From Chryseobacterium echinoideorum (GTDB taxonomy: Bacteria; Bacteroidota; Bacteroidia; Flavobacteriales; Weeksellaceae): a stretch of 64,000 nucleotides of DNA. Location: NCBI RefSeq assembly GCF_007474535.1, contig NZ_VKNW01000008.1:62001-126000 (forward strand), read 5' to 3'. A model generated the notes under the pieces. It saw only the letters and a list, made by a program, of their open reading frames with translations. It did no database searches and was not told the DNA's origin. A program made the position numbers and the translations under genes. Below, in pieces: positions 15,871 to 24,800 of the stretch. Within the stretch, counting starts at the first letter, position 1; each line of letters opens with the position of its first letter.

Positions 15871-16602
15871 TTAATAGATTTTCTGATCTTTTTCACAGTA
15901 AAAACTCATCCTTTTGGTTTTCCCGGTTTCTCTTTTAATGATTGCTTTTCCGCAATGAGGACATTTTTCCCGATGATATACTTTGAAATGCTTTTTGAGT
16001 TCATTTTTTCTTTTCCATTTTAAAAAATCAAAACTATAATCTTGTGTTTCTGTGATTATTTTGTGTAAAACTTTATCCGGAATTTCTTGAATTTTGCTTT
16101 CAGGATGCACTCTTGCCCTGAATAATGCTTCATTTTTAATGATATTTCCGACACCGGAAAATAAATCCTGATTCATAAGGGCATCACAAATCATCATTTT
16201 TGGTGTTGCTTTCATTTTTTTGACTGCTTTTTCAGGATTCCACAGATCACTCATAATATCAGCTTCCCAATCAATTGTATCCAGTTCATTATTATGAATT
16301 ATTTTCGCTGAGCAGGTATAAAAATAAACGATACCGTTGTCGAATTGTAATGAAAGTTTCAAAGATTGAATTTCAGGTTTTTCTTTTAAACTGTACGAAC
16401 CAAACATTAGTAAATGAATTCTGAAACTGAAATCTTCAAAGACCAGAAATGTAAGTTTTCCGAAAGTTTTGATGTCTTTCAGAATTTTATTTTCAACCAT
16501 CTTTTTATTGGTGATGATACTGCCGTTTGCTGCAGTAACTTTTTTTCCTTTGAACTGCTGTAAATCTTCTTTCATCAGAATAATGGTAGGTCCTTCCGGC
16601 AT
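15871..16602 (-). CDS. Nei/Fpg-family DNA glycosylase (endonuclease VIII-like)
   Basis: 243 residues starting at MPEGP; after Met removal Pro1 is the nucleophile and Glu2 the general acid, as in Fpg/Nei base-excision glycosylase/AP lyases. An upstream in-frame ATG at 16629 would bury this Pro and is rejected. The H2TH region 'DALMNQDLFSGVGNIIKNEALF' is near residues 140-160. The C-terminal zinc finger is altered: CPHC is present, but the second pair reads C-E-K-D, so the fourth ligand is Asp instead of Cys. It repairs oxidised bases in DNA. Divergent from dgt. Confidence 0.85.
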   Translation of the reverse strand: MPEGPTIILMKEDLQQFKGKKVTAANGSIITNKKMVENKILKDIKTFGKLTFLVFEDFSFRIHLLMFGSYSLKEKPEIQSLKLSLQFDNGIVYFYTCSAKIIHNNELDTIDWEADIMSDLWNPEKAVKKMKATPKMMICDALMNQDLFSGVGNIIKNEALFRARVHPESKIQEIPDKVLHKIITETQDYSFDFLKWKRKNELKKHFKVYHREKCPHCGKAIIKRETGKTKRMSFYCEKDQKIY

Positions 16603-16671
16603 GGCAATGATTTTAGAGGGAAAACTCAAATATTATTCCTTTAAAAGTAAAATTTGCTTTAATTTTGAAAA

Positions 16672-18030
16672 ATGATGAATTTGAACCAGATATTTACCAG
16701 TCAGCGTACTGGTAACAATCCCAATACCATTGCTTCGAGAACAGATTTTCAGAGAGATTTTGACAGAATTATATTTTCGTCAGCTTTCAGAAGATTACAG
16801 AATAAAACTCAGGTTTTTCCGCTTCCTGGAAGCGTGTTTGTGCACAACCGACTGACGCATTCTCTGGAAGTTTCGTCTGTAGGAAGAAGTTTGGGAAGTG
16901 TAATTGGCGAGTATATTGCCGAAAATTTTAAGTCAGAGCTTACCGAGGAATCCATTAATTTTTATAATCATAATTTAGGAAATGTCATAGCTGCTGCCTG
17001 TTTGTGTCATGATGTAGGCAATCCTGCTTTCGGACATTCCGGAGAAGATGCGATTGCAAGTTATTTTGAAAAAAATGAAGACCAGATCAAACACACGTTT
17101 TCCGAAAAGGAATGGGCAGATCTTGTTAATTTTGAAGGAAATGCAAATGCAATCCGTGTATTGACTCATCAGCAACAAGGAAAAGATTTTGGCGGAACTC
17201 AACTTACTTTAACTACTCTTGCAAGTATCGCAAAATACCCTTGTGAAGCGGTTGCAAAAAAGAAAGGAATTATTCACAGGAAAAAATTCGGCTTTTTCCA
17301 GAACGAAAAAAATACTTTTCTGGAGATTGCAAATGGAGTTAATTTGTTACAGGAAAATAACGAACCTTTTATTTTTAAAAGACATCCTTTTGTCTGGCTG
17401 GTAGAAGCTGCTGATGATATCTGTTATAATATTATTGACATGGAAGATGCACACCGTTTAGGAATTGTTTCCACAGCCGACTGTAAAAATCTTTTTTTTG
17501 AACTCGTAAAATCAGAAACAGATGACATTAAACGAGTAGAGTTAAAATTAAGTTCTATAGGAAATGAAAATGAGCAGATTTCTTATCTTAGAGCAAAAGT
17601 GATCAATGCCTTAATTAATAAGTCGGTTGAACTTTTTAAAAGTCATTTTAATACGATTCTTGAAGGAAATTTAGATAAAGCACTTTTGGATATTTATAAA
17701 TCTGAAAATAAGACATTACAGGATATTGAATCTTTTTCAATTGAAAAAATTTACAATCACAGAGCAGTTGTAGAGATTGAAAATGCCGGCTATAACGTGA
17801 TGTATGAATTGCTGGATCATTTCATTCCTTCTATTTTGAAATCTGAAGATGAAAGAAAATCTTACGACAAAAAAGCTTTGAAACTGTTGCCGAAGCAGTT
17901 TGTATATGAAGAAGGAAATGATTATCAGAAAACTTTGGGAATTATTGATTATGTTTCAGGGATGACTGATAATTATGCTACAGATCTTTACCGAAAAATA
18001 AAAGGAATAGATATTGGAATGACGATGTGA
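16672..18030 (+). CDS. dgt: deoxyguanosinetriphosphate triphosphohydrolase
   Basis: 452 residues. HD-domain phosphohydrolase that splits dGTP (or other dNTPs) into deoxynucleoside and triphosphate. The metal ligands are visible: His in RLTHSLEV (about residue 63), the HD pair in CLCHDVGNPAFGHSGE (about residues 113-114) and a later Asp in EAADDICYNIIDMED. N-terminal 'DRIIFSSAFRRLQNKTQVF' is typical of the family. Two start ATGs are adjacent (16672 and 16675). A TAATTTTG box lies only five bases before the ATG, so the transcript may have almost no leader. Confidence 0.93.
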   Translation: MMNLNQIFTSQRTGNNPNTIASRTDFQRDFDRIIFSSAFRRLQNKTQVFPLPGSVFVHNRLTHSLEVSSVGRSLGSVIGEYIAENFKSELTEESINFYNHNLGNVIAAACLCHDVGNPAFGHSGEDAIASYFEKNEDQIKHTFSEKEWADLVNFEGNANAIRVLTHQQQGKDFGGTQLTLTTLASIAKYPCEAVAKKKGIIHRKKFGFFQNEKNTFLEIANGVNLLQENNEPFIFKRHPFVWLVEAADDICYNIIDMEDAHRLGIVSTADCKNLFFELVKSETDDIKRVELKLSSIGNENEQISYLRAKVINALINKSVELFKSHFNTILEGNLDKALLDIYKSENKTLQDIESFSIEKIYNHRAVVEIENAGYNVMYELLDHFIPSILKSEDERKSYDKKALKLLPKQFVYEEGNDYQKTLGIIDYVSGMTDNYATDLYRKIKGIDIGMTM

Positions 18031-18103
18031 AAATTCAGAATTATTGCCTTATTTCTGTAACAAATCCGTATCTTATCGACAAATCAATTAAAAATAAAAA
18101 CTT

Positions 18104-19012
18104 ATGGTGTATTTAGGTATTTTGGTCTTCTTCGGACTGGTAACATTACTGGCTTCTTTTTTCATTGTGAAACAGGAAACGGCAGCCATTGTAGAGCGTT
18201 TAGGTAAACTTCATTCTGTGCGTCATGCTGGGCTTCATCTGAAAATTCCTTTTATAGATCAGATTTCTAAAAGAATGAATCTCAGAATTCAGCAGTTGGA
18301 TGTTATTATTGATACTAAAACTTTAGACAATGTATTTATCCGTATGAAAGTTTCGGTACAGTTTCAGGTGATCAGAACGCAGGTGGCAGATGCTTATTAC
18401 CGTCTCGAAAATCCTGAAGGGCAGATCACTTCATATGTTTTTGATGTGGTAAGAGCTGAAGTTCCTAAGATGAAACTGGATGATGTCTTCGTAAAAAAAG
18501 ATGATATTGCCGTTGCCGTAAAAGGTGAGTTGCAGGATGCAATGCAAAGCTACGGTTATGATATTGTAAAAGCTCTGGTAACCGATATTGATCCGGACGA
18601 GCAGGTAAAACACGCAATGAACAGAATCAATGCGGCAGAAAGAGAAAAAACAGCTGCAGAATACGAATCTGAAGCGCAGAGAATCAGAATTGTTGCGGTG
18701 GCAAAAGCTGAAGCAGAATCTAAAAAACTTCAGGGGCAGGGTATTGCAGATCAGCGTCGCGAAATTGCAAAAGGACTACAGGAATCTGTTCATATGCTTA
18801 ACTCTGTAGACATCAAACCGCAGGAAGCATCTGCATTGATTGTAGTAACGCAGCATTATGATACTTTGCAATCTATTGGTGCTAATAACAGAAGTAATCT
18901 TGTGCTTTTGCCTAATTCTCCGACTGCAGCAAGTACAATGCTGAATGATTTGGTTGTTTCTATGGCAGCAACCCAGAAATTAGATGATTTAGGAATTACG
19001 GGTAATAAATAA
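18104..19012 (+). CDS. SPFH/band 7 (stomatin-like) membrane protein
   Basis: 302 residues: one N-terminal membrane helix (residues 2-22), a band 7/PHB domain (about 25-190), then an Ala/Glu-rich helix 'INAAEREKTAAEYESEAQRI' typical of stomatin/slipin coiled coils. Such proteins form large ring oligomers on membranes and organise microdomains or proteases. An NfeD-like partner, often encoded beside slipins, is not seen here; the neighbours are dgt and a convergent lipoprotein. Terminator at 19041. Confidence 0.9.
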   Translation: MVYLGILVFFGLVTLLASFFIVKQETAAIVERLGKLHSVRHAGLHLKIPFIDQISKRMNLRIQQLDVIIDTKTLDNVFIRMKVSVQFQVIRTQVADAYYRLENPEGQITSYVFDVVRAEVPKMKLDDVFVKKDDIAVAVKGELQDAMQSYGYDIVKALVTDIDPDEQVKHAMNRINAAEREKTAAEYESEAQRIRIVAVAKAEAESKKLQGQGIADQRREIAKGLQESVHMLNSVDIKPQEASALIVVTQHYDTLQSIGANNRSNLVLLPNSPTAASTMLNDLVVSMAATQKLDDLGITGNK

Positions 19013-19040
19013 TAATATTTTTTACTCATAAATAAAATTT

Positions 19041-19066
19041 GGCTCTCATTTTTGAGAGCCATTTTT
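19041..19066. terminator. intrinsic terminator between convergent genes
   Basis: GGCTCTC / GAGAGCC stem with a 6-base loop, followed on + by ATTTTTATTTTTT. Ends the SPFH gene, and the stem could also serve the minus-strand lipoprotein gene. Confidence 0.75.
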
Positions 19067-19406
19067 ATTTTTTCACTTTGGAAATTTGTTTTAGTAAAAT
19101 ATATTTTATTGAAGAGCTGTCCATTGGCGGATTATCAATTTTTTCGGTTCTTATTTTTAGAGTATATTCAAAACCAGGTTCATAGGTAAATCCCTCAATA
19201 TTGGTGTACAACATTTCCCATCTGTCAGATTCTTTTTCTTTTATCTGGAGGCATTTCATCGGAGCAACTCCGGTACAGTCTGCGGTTTGAGAAGCAACCA
19301 TAACTGTCTTTTCGTTGGAAATAGTTGATGTGGTTTTACACTGAAAGATAATCAGGAATACTGCTGATGCCAGAAAACCTTTTAGTAATGATTTAAAATA
19401 ATTCAT
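19065..19406 (-). CDS. DUF4377 domain lipoprotein
   Basis: 113 residues. N-terminal signal with a lipobox-like LIIFQC, where Cys (about residue 23) would be lipidated. The mature part contains the DUF4377 pattern: C-T-G-V-A-P-M-K-C-L-Q-I-K, then W-E-M-L-Y, then IEGFTYEPGFEYTLKI. The two Cys of 'CTGVAPMKC' may form a disulphide. Function of the domain is not known; it often occurs with META/HslJ proteins. Likely anchored in the outer or inner membrane facing the periplasm. Followed 3' by a shared terminator. Confidence 0.8.
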   Translation of the reverse strand: MNYFKSLLKGFLASAVFLIIFQCKTTSTISNEKTVMVASQTADCTGVAPMKCLQIKEKESDRWEMLYTNIEGFTYEPGFEYTLKIRTEKIDNPPMDSSSIKYILLKQISKVKK

Positions 19407-19421
19407 AAATCTAATTTTTTC

Positions 19422-19736
19422 TTATTGAGAATTAAATTTTTGCTTCCCGGTTAAAAGTTCAAAAAATAATCTGAAATCAGACAGCAAAGACCATATAGGA
19501 TATCTGAATGTCGCAGGACTGTTTTTTTCAATCACAGCATGGCTAAGCCATGCAAATCCGTATCCGAAAATCGGGACGTACCACAGAAACCGTTCTTTTC
19601 CTGAATAAATAACGTATCCGATAACTAATAGTACCAAGAGAGTTCCAATAAAGTGAAATACTCTTGTTCCTGTTTTGCTGTGCTCGGTAAGATAAAACTG
19701 ATAGAATTTGGAAAATGTTTTTATTCTTTCAGACAT
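19422..19736 (-). CDS. DUF962 / Mpo1-like membrane protein
   Basis: 104 residues. Starts 'MSERIKTFSKFYQFYLTEHS', continues with 'TRVFHFIGTLLVLLVIGYVI', has two hydrophobic segments and a FGYGFAWLSHAVIEKN motif with the His characteristic of the family. The yeast relative Mpo1 is an iron-dependent dioxygenase in phytosphingosine alpha-oxidation; the bacterial members are mostly uncharacterised. Flavobacteria of this group make sphingolipids, so a lipid role is possible but not shown. The lipoprotein gene starts 15 bases downstream and may be co-transcribed. Confidence 0.82.
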   Translation of the reverse strand: MSERIKTFSKFYQFYLTEHSKTGTRVFHFIGTLLVLLVIGYVIYSGKERFLWYVPIFGYGFAWLSHAVIEKNSPATFRYPIWSLLSDFRLFFELLTGKQKFNSQ

Positions 19737-19822
19737 GGCTTCAATTTTAGTTTGAAAAAATCAATGCAATAAATCCGCCAAAAATAAAAGACGAATCATT
19801 TTTTGATCCGTCTGAGTCTCTA

Positions 19823-21499
19823 TTATTGCGTAGTGTTTCTTAGCTTGCTGTTTTTATATCCATAGCAGAAATATATAACCAGACCTACAGCAAACCAGAT
19901 CCCAAAATAGAACCAATTGTCGTGGCTCATTCCTGTTAATAAATAAAGACATGAGCTTAAACCGATTAAAGGAATCAAAGACAGATTTTTTGTAAAAGCC
20001 ACAATACAAAGTACCAAATTAATAATGATGAAAAAGAAAATAGAGGCTCTGAACTCACCTTCTTTAGGATCGCTCCAGTTCATCAAATGATTAAAAAACT
20101 CTGGCTGCCAAAAATAAAAAGCAACCAACCCGCCAATAAAAACGACAGGGAAAATAAATTTTCCATTAATATAAGGAAGATGAAAACGTCCTTTTATTTT
20201 TTCTTTCGGAGGAAGCATTAAGACTCCACCGCAAACCAAGACAAAAGCAAAAATGGTCCCTATACTTGTAAAATCCAGAATGAAACTTTTATCGGTGAAA
20301 ATAATAGGAACTCCCACTACAATTCCGGTAATTATCGTTGCGAAAGCTGGTGTTTTATACTTTGGGTGTACATTCTGAAATTTTTCAGGCATCAGTCCGT
20401 CGCGGCTCATAGCATACCAAATTCTGGGCTGTCCCATCTGGAATACCAACAAAACCGTAGTAATCGCAACAATAGCAACAAAAGAGATGGTAAGTTCCAT
20501 CCATGCAACATTTGCATTAGATTTTTCAAAAATAAATGAAAGAGGATCGCCAATACCATCAAATTTTCTGTAATCTACCATTCCTGTAAGAACTAAAGTA
20601 AGACAGATATAAATTACAGTACAAACAACCAAGGAAATGATCATTCCTTTTGGCAGTGTTTTCTGCGGATCTTTAGTTTCTTCCGAAAGTACACTGAGTG
20701 CATCAAAACCAATGTAAGCAAAGAAAACTCCGGATACAGCACTCATTACGCCGGTAAAACCATTGGGCATAAAGGAAGGTATTCCGGTTTCCAGACTTAC
20801 AGGAGTCCAATTTTCTGTATTGATATAGGCTGTTCCGACTAATATGATTAAAACAATTACAGCAAGTTTAAGAATAACAAGAGAGTTATTAAAATTTTTG
20901 CTTTCTTTTACTCCACGATAGCAGAGCCAGGTAATCAATCCGTTAATAACCAATGCCGGAATATCTACAATAACCTTTAGATTTCCCAGAAGGGGAGCGG
21001 TGTTCCATGCGTTGATGAGTTCTTTATTTTCAGAACCGTTCTGAAAAGCTTTTCTTGCTTCTGTGTAGCTGCAGGTAAAATAATCAGGAATGTGCATTCC
21101 AAGTCGTTCCAGAAAGCTTGTGAAATAATCTGACCAGGAAAAAGCAACATAGATATTACCAAAAGAATATTCCATAATGAGTGCCCATCCGATCACCCAA
21201 GCCATTAATTCTCCAAAACTTGCATAAGCATAAGTGTAAGCAGAACCCGCTTTCGGAATTCTGCTCGCAAATTCAGCATAGCATAAAGCAGTAAAGCCAC
21301 ACGCAAATCCACATATTAGATACAATAGGATCACTCCTGGACCACCTCTGAAAACAGCTTCTCCCAAACTGCTGAAACTTCCTGCACCAATAATGGCGGC
21401 AATACCGAAAAATACGATATCCCAAACACCGAGAACACGTAATAAATTAGTTGAAGTATCGTTATCTGAGTACTGTTTTCTTCTGAAAAGCTGGTTCAT
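19823..21499 (-). CDS. amino acid permease (APC superfamily, cationic amino acid transporter-like)
   Basis: 558 residues, 12-14 hydrophobic segments. The first helix carries GAAIIGAGSFSSLG-like sequence, matching the glycine-rich unwound helix 1 of APC transporters, and 'KAGSAYTYAYASFGELMAW' is the conserved loop and helix 3. The extended C-terminus and large loop between helices 3 and 4 fit the CAT/YfnA type. Inner membrane, proton-coupled amino acid uptake; the substrate is not certain. TACATTTG, a possible -7 box, lies 30 bases upstream. Divergent from the TPR gene across a spacer with two DnaA boxes. Confidence 0.92.
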   Translation of the reverse strand: MNQLFRRKQYSDNDTSTNLLRVLGVWDIVFFGIAAIIGAGSFSSLGEAVFRGGPGVILLYLICGFACGFTALCYAEFASRIPKAGSAYTYAYASFGELMAWVIGWALIMEYSFGNIYVAFSWSDYFTSFLERLGMHIPDYFTCSYTEARKAFQNGSENKELINAWNTAPLLGNLKVIVDIPALVINGLITWLCYRGVKESKNFNNSLVILKLAVIVLIILVGTAYINTENWTPVSLETGIPSFMPNGFTGVMSAVSGVFFAYIGFDALSVLSEETKDPQKTLPKGMIISLVVCTVIYICLTLVLTGMVDYRKFDGIGDPLSFIFEKSNANVAWMELTISFVAIVAITTVLLVFQMGQPRIWYAMSRDGLMPEKFQNVHPKYKTPAFATIITGIVVGVPIIFTDKSFILDFTSIGTIFAFVLVCGGVLMLPPKEKIKGRFHLPYINGKFIFPVVFIGGLVAFYFWQPEFFNHLMNWSDPKEGEFRASIFFFIIINLVLCIVAFTKNLSLIPLIGLSSCLYLLTGMSHDNWFYFGIWFAVGLVIYFCYGYKNSKLRNTTQ

Positions 21500-21604
21500 T
21501 CAATAGTTTATTTGAAGTTTGAAAAAAACAAATGTAATTATTTCTCTTAAATAATTAAGGTTTTCTTAATATTTCTTTCAGCTCTGTTAAGATATATTAA
21601 AATA

Positions 21605-21684
21605 TTATCCACATACTAACATTGTCAAAAAAGGTTTGTCTGCGAAATATATTTTGCCTATTTTCGTTGGTAATTTGTGGATAA
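21605..21684. other. two perfect DnaA boxes in opposite orientation
   Basis: TTATCCACA at 21605-21613 and its reverse complement TGTGGATAA at 21676-21684, 62 bases apart, in the spacer between the permease and TPR genes. The left side is very AT-rich (21535-21605). Only one other perfect box was noticed in the window (38384, inside a gene), so the pair stands out. It could be a DnaA-binding regulatory site or a minor part of an origin. Gene directions around it do not support an origin. Confidence 0.5.
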
Positions 21685-21754
21685 AATCTCATTTGAAATT
21701 TAAAAACAACCGGTCTGGATTTTGCTTCCGGTTTCCATTTAAAATTTGATATTA

Positions 21755-24718
21755 ATGAAATCAAAAAAATTACTATTAGCCGCTGCGGTTTTCTATTTCG
21801 GAATCTCCGAAGCGCAGCAGTCTCAATATTTTACCCAAAAAGATAACTACAGGTTTAGTCTTGCTGAAAATCTTTATCAGACCAAAGTGTATAATGCTTC
21901 GCAGTTTGAATATGCGCGGCAATATTTTTATAATCAAAATCTGGAACAGTCTAAAAAAGAAGCAGCTCAGTTTTTTGATAACGTTATCGGAGTTATTCTT
22001 CAGAAGAATCATGCGGAAGAAGGTTTAACTGCCTTTATGAAAGAATATCCCAAATCTGCTTATTTTGCACAGGCAAATTTGCCTTTGGCGGATTATTATT
22101 TAGCAAAAAAAGACTTTAAGGAAGCTTTGAAGACGCTGAAAAAAGTTAATCAATATCAGCTTACCCGAGAAGAAAATACACAATACGTTCTAAAGCTCGG
22201 ATATGCGAAATTTATGACCGGAAATTCCAAAGGTGCCATTGAAGCACTGGAAGAAGCTTATAAAACAGCCGATGAATCTCAAAAAGGCGAAATCGCTTAT
22301 ATGCTTGGACATTTGTATTATTCTAAAAGAGAGAATAATGAAGCATTCCAATATTTTGATTCCATCAAAGATCAGCCTGAGTTTTCAAAACTTGTGCGTC
22401 CGTATTACGTCCAGATGTATTACAATGATAAAGATTATGACAAAGCAATTAGCGAAGGAAATGCATTATTGAACGAAGATCTTTCAGATTCTTACAAAGC
22501 GGAAGTTCATAAGATCATAGGAGAAAGTTATTTCATGAAAAATGATTATAATTCGGCTTATCCACATCTGAAAGATTATCTGAGTGTTCAGCAGAATCCT
22601 TCTGAAAATGATTTATATGAAATGGGATTTGTTGCGGCACAGCTAAAAAAATATGATGAGGCGGTTTCTTACTACAATCAGCTTTTAAACAGCAATTCTG
22701 CGTTGGCTCAAAATGCCTACTATCAGTTAGGAAACGCTTATTTGGCAGTTGATAAAAAACAGGAAGCACTTTCTGCATTCCGTTCTTCTTATCAGATGGA
22801 TTATGATGTAAATGTCAAAAAGCTCGCTCATGAGCAATATGCAAAGTTGAGCTACGATATTGGAAATCCTTTTGAGAGTCCTACAACGGTAATTCAGAAT
22901 TATATAACCATCAATAACAATGATGCTAAAACAGCAGAGATGAGATCTCTTTTGGTAAAATCTTATCTATATTCCGGTAATTTTAAAGAAACGCTTAATG
23001 CGATTGATAAACTTCCCAATTCAACGCCTGAAACGGATAAAGTAGACCAGGAAGTTTCTTACTTATTGGGAACAGAAGAATTCAACAAAGGAAATTTTGA
23101 TGAAGCTGAAAGATATTTTCTGAGAAGTCTGGAATTTAATATCAATAAAGAATTTCACAGCAGAGCATTATATTGGCTTGGACAGGTGTATTACCAGAAA
23201 GGTAATTATCCTTCGGCTATCGTTCGCTACGAGAAGCTTATCAATCAGGATTTCCCGGAAAAGCAGCAACTTTCTTATGACTTAGGCTATGCTTATTTTA
23301 AATCTAAAAAATTTGATCAGGCAGAGCAATATTTTACGCAATATCTAAAAAATCCTAAACCGGAGTTTAAAAATGATGCTGAACTTCGCTTAGCAGATAT
23401 TAATTACGCCAACAATGATCTGGATAATGCAATCGCAATTTATGAAAAGAACGAGGATGCAACAGATTATACATTGTACCAGAAAGCTTTGGCATTAGGT
23501 TTTAAAAACGATAATGCTGCAAAAATAAGCAATTTGAAATCGCTCATCTCGAAATATCCGAATTCTGAATATATAGATGATGCACAGTACGAAATCGGAG
23601 TTGCTTATGCTGCTCAGGAAGATTATAATAACTCGAATGATTTCTTCGGAAAAGTTGTGAAATCTTCTTCAGACCGAGATTTGGTAGCGAATGCATCTAT
23701 CTACAGAGCCCAGAATTATATTGACCAGAATCAAAATGATAAAGCTTTGTCTGAGCTGAGATCTCTCGGAGAACAATACAGAAATACAGCTTACGCCCAA
23801 AAAATTGTTCAGGCTTCCAAACCTATTTTTACTAAAAACGGAGACGTTGCCGGGTATGAAAGTTTTGCGAGAAATATCGGAGTTAATATAGCGGCTTCTG
23901 AGATTGATGAAATCAATTTATCTACTGCAAAACAATATTTCACCAAAAAAGATTACAAAAACGCTATTTCCTATTACGAAAAATATTTAACCCAAAACCC
24001 AGTGGGAGAGGGGCTTTATCAGGCTAAATATGAATTGGGCGAAAGCTATTATCAAAATAATAATCCTACCAAAGCACTTCTGGTTTTACAGGAGGTTGCA
24101 GAGGTACAGAATGATTATCAAGATGATGCAGCAACCAGGGTGGCGCAGATTTACATTGCTCAAGGCAATGGTAATGAAGCTAAAAAGTACCTTCAGAATA
24201 TCAGAAATTCATCCAACATTAACGTCAGAAATTATGCTAATGTGGAATTGATGAAAATGTATGCGGAAGAGAAGAATTTTGCAGAAGCTGAAAAATTAGC
24301 CAATGCAGTAATTGCCAACAGCAAAAACTCTGCGGCGTTGATTGAAACAGCAAAAGTTATTAAAGCAAGAAGTCTGATGAATTCAGGAAAAGATAAAGAT
24401 GCTCAGACTGCTTATGCTGTACTTGAGAAATCTTCAAACACTGAAGTTGCTGCAGAAGCACTTTACGCAAAAGCATATTATCAGAATAAAGGAAAAGCTT
24501 TTAAGTCTTCTAATGAAACCATTTTCAAATTAGCTAACAATTATGCCTCAGAAGATTATTGGGGAGCAAAAGCGTTGGTTTTGATGGCTAAAAACTATAT
24601 TGGTCTGAAAGATAATTATCAGGCTAGCTATACCTGCGACCAGATTATTGCTAATTATGCAGATTTCCCTGAAATTGTTTCAGAGGCAAAAGAGGTTAAA
24701 AAAATGATTAAAAAGTAA
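21755..24718 (+). CDS. large secreted/periplasmic TPR protein
   Basis: About 987 residues from the ATG at 21755; TTG three codons earlier is not favoured. Signal peptide MKSKKLLLAAAVFYFGISEA, cleavage near residue 20. The rest is nearly all tetratricopeptide repeats, for example 'ALYWLGQVYYQKGNYPSAIV' and 'YELGESYYQNNNPTKALLVL'. Resembles the large TPR proteins found in most Flavobacteriia next to an outer-membrane barrel gene, here 24801. Likely a periplasmic scaffold for an envelope complex; the exact role is inferred only. Confidence 0.9.
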   Translation: MKSKKLLLAAAVFYFGISEAQQSQYFTQKDNYRFSLAENLYQTKVYNASQFEYARQYFYNQNLEQSKKEAAQFFDNVIGVILQKNHAEEGLTAFMKEYPKSAYFAQANLPLADYYLAKKDFKEALKTLKKVNQYQLTREENTQYVLKLGYAKFMTGNSKGAIEALEEAYKTADESQKGEIAYMLGHLYYSKRENNEAFQYFDSIKDQPEFSKLVRPYYVQMYYNDKDYDKAISEGNALLNEDLSDSYKAEVHKIIGESYFMKNDYNSAYPHLKDYLSVQQNPSENDLYEMGFVAAQLKKYDEAVSYYNQLLNSNSALAQNAYYQLGNAYLAVDKKQEALSAFRSSYQMDYDVNVKKLAHEQYAKLSYDIGNPFESPTTVIQNYITINNNDAKTAEMRSLLVKSYLYSGNFKETLNAIDKLPNSTPETDKVDQEVSYLLGTEEFNKGNFDEAERYFLRSLEFNINKEFHSRALYWLGQVYYQKGNYPSAIVRYEKLINQDFPEKQQLSYDLGYAYFKSKKFDQAEQYFTQYLKNPKPEFKNDAELRLADINYANNDLDNAIAIYEKNEDATDYTLYQKALALGFKNDNAAKISNLKSLISKYPNSEYIDDAQYEIGVAYAAQEDYNNSNDFFGKVVKSSSDRDLVANASIYRAQNYIDQNQNDKALSELRSLGEQYRNTAYAQKIVQASKPIFTKNGDVAGYESFARNIGVNIAASEIDEINLSTAKQYFTKKDYKNAISYYEKYLTQNPVGEGLYQAKYELGESYYQNNNPTKALLVLQEVAEVQNDYQDDAATRVAQIYIAQGNGNEAKKYLQNIRNSSNINVRNYANVELMKMYAEEKNFAEAEKLANAVIANSKNSAALIETAKVIKARSLMNSGKDKDAQTAYAVLEKSSNTEVAAEALYAKAYYQNKGKAFKSSNETIFKLANNYASEDYWGAKALVLMAKNYIGLKDNYQASYTCDQIIANYADFPEIVSEAKEVKKMIKK

Positions 24719-24800
24719 AATGTACTGTCGTATTCATGTAAAATTTATTGATGTAGTTTAATCATTAATGCTTTTTACTTTATACATTAATACAACATAT

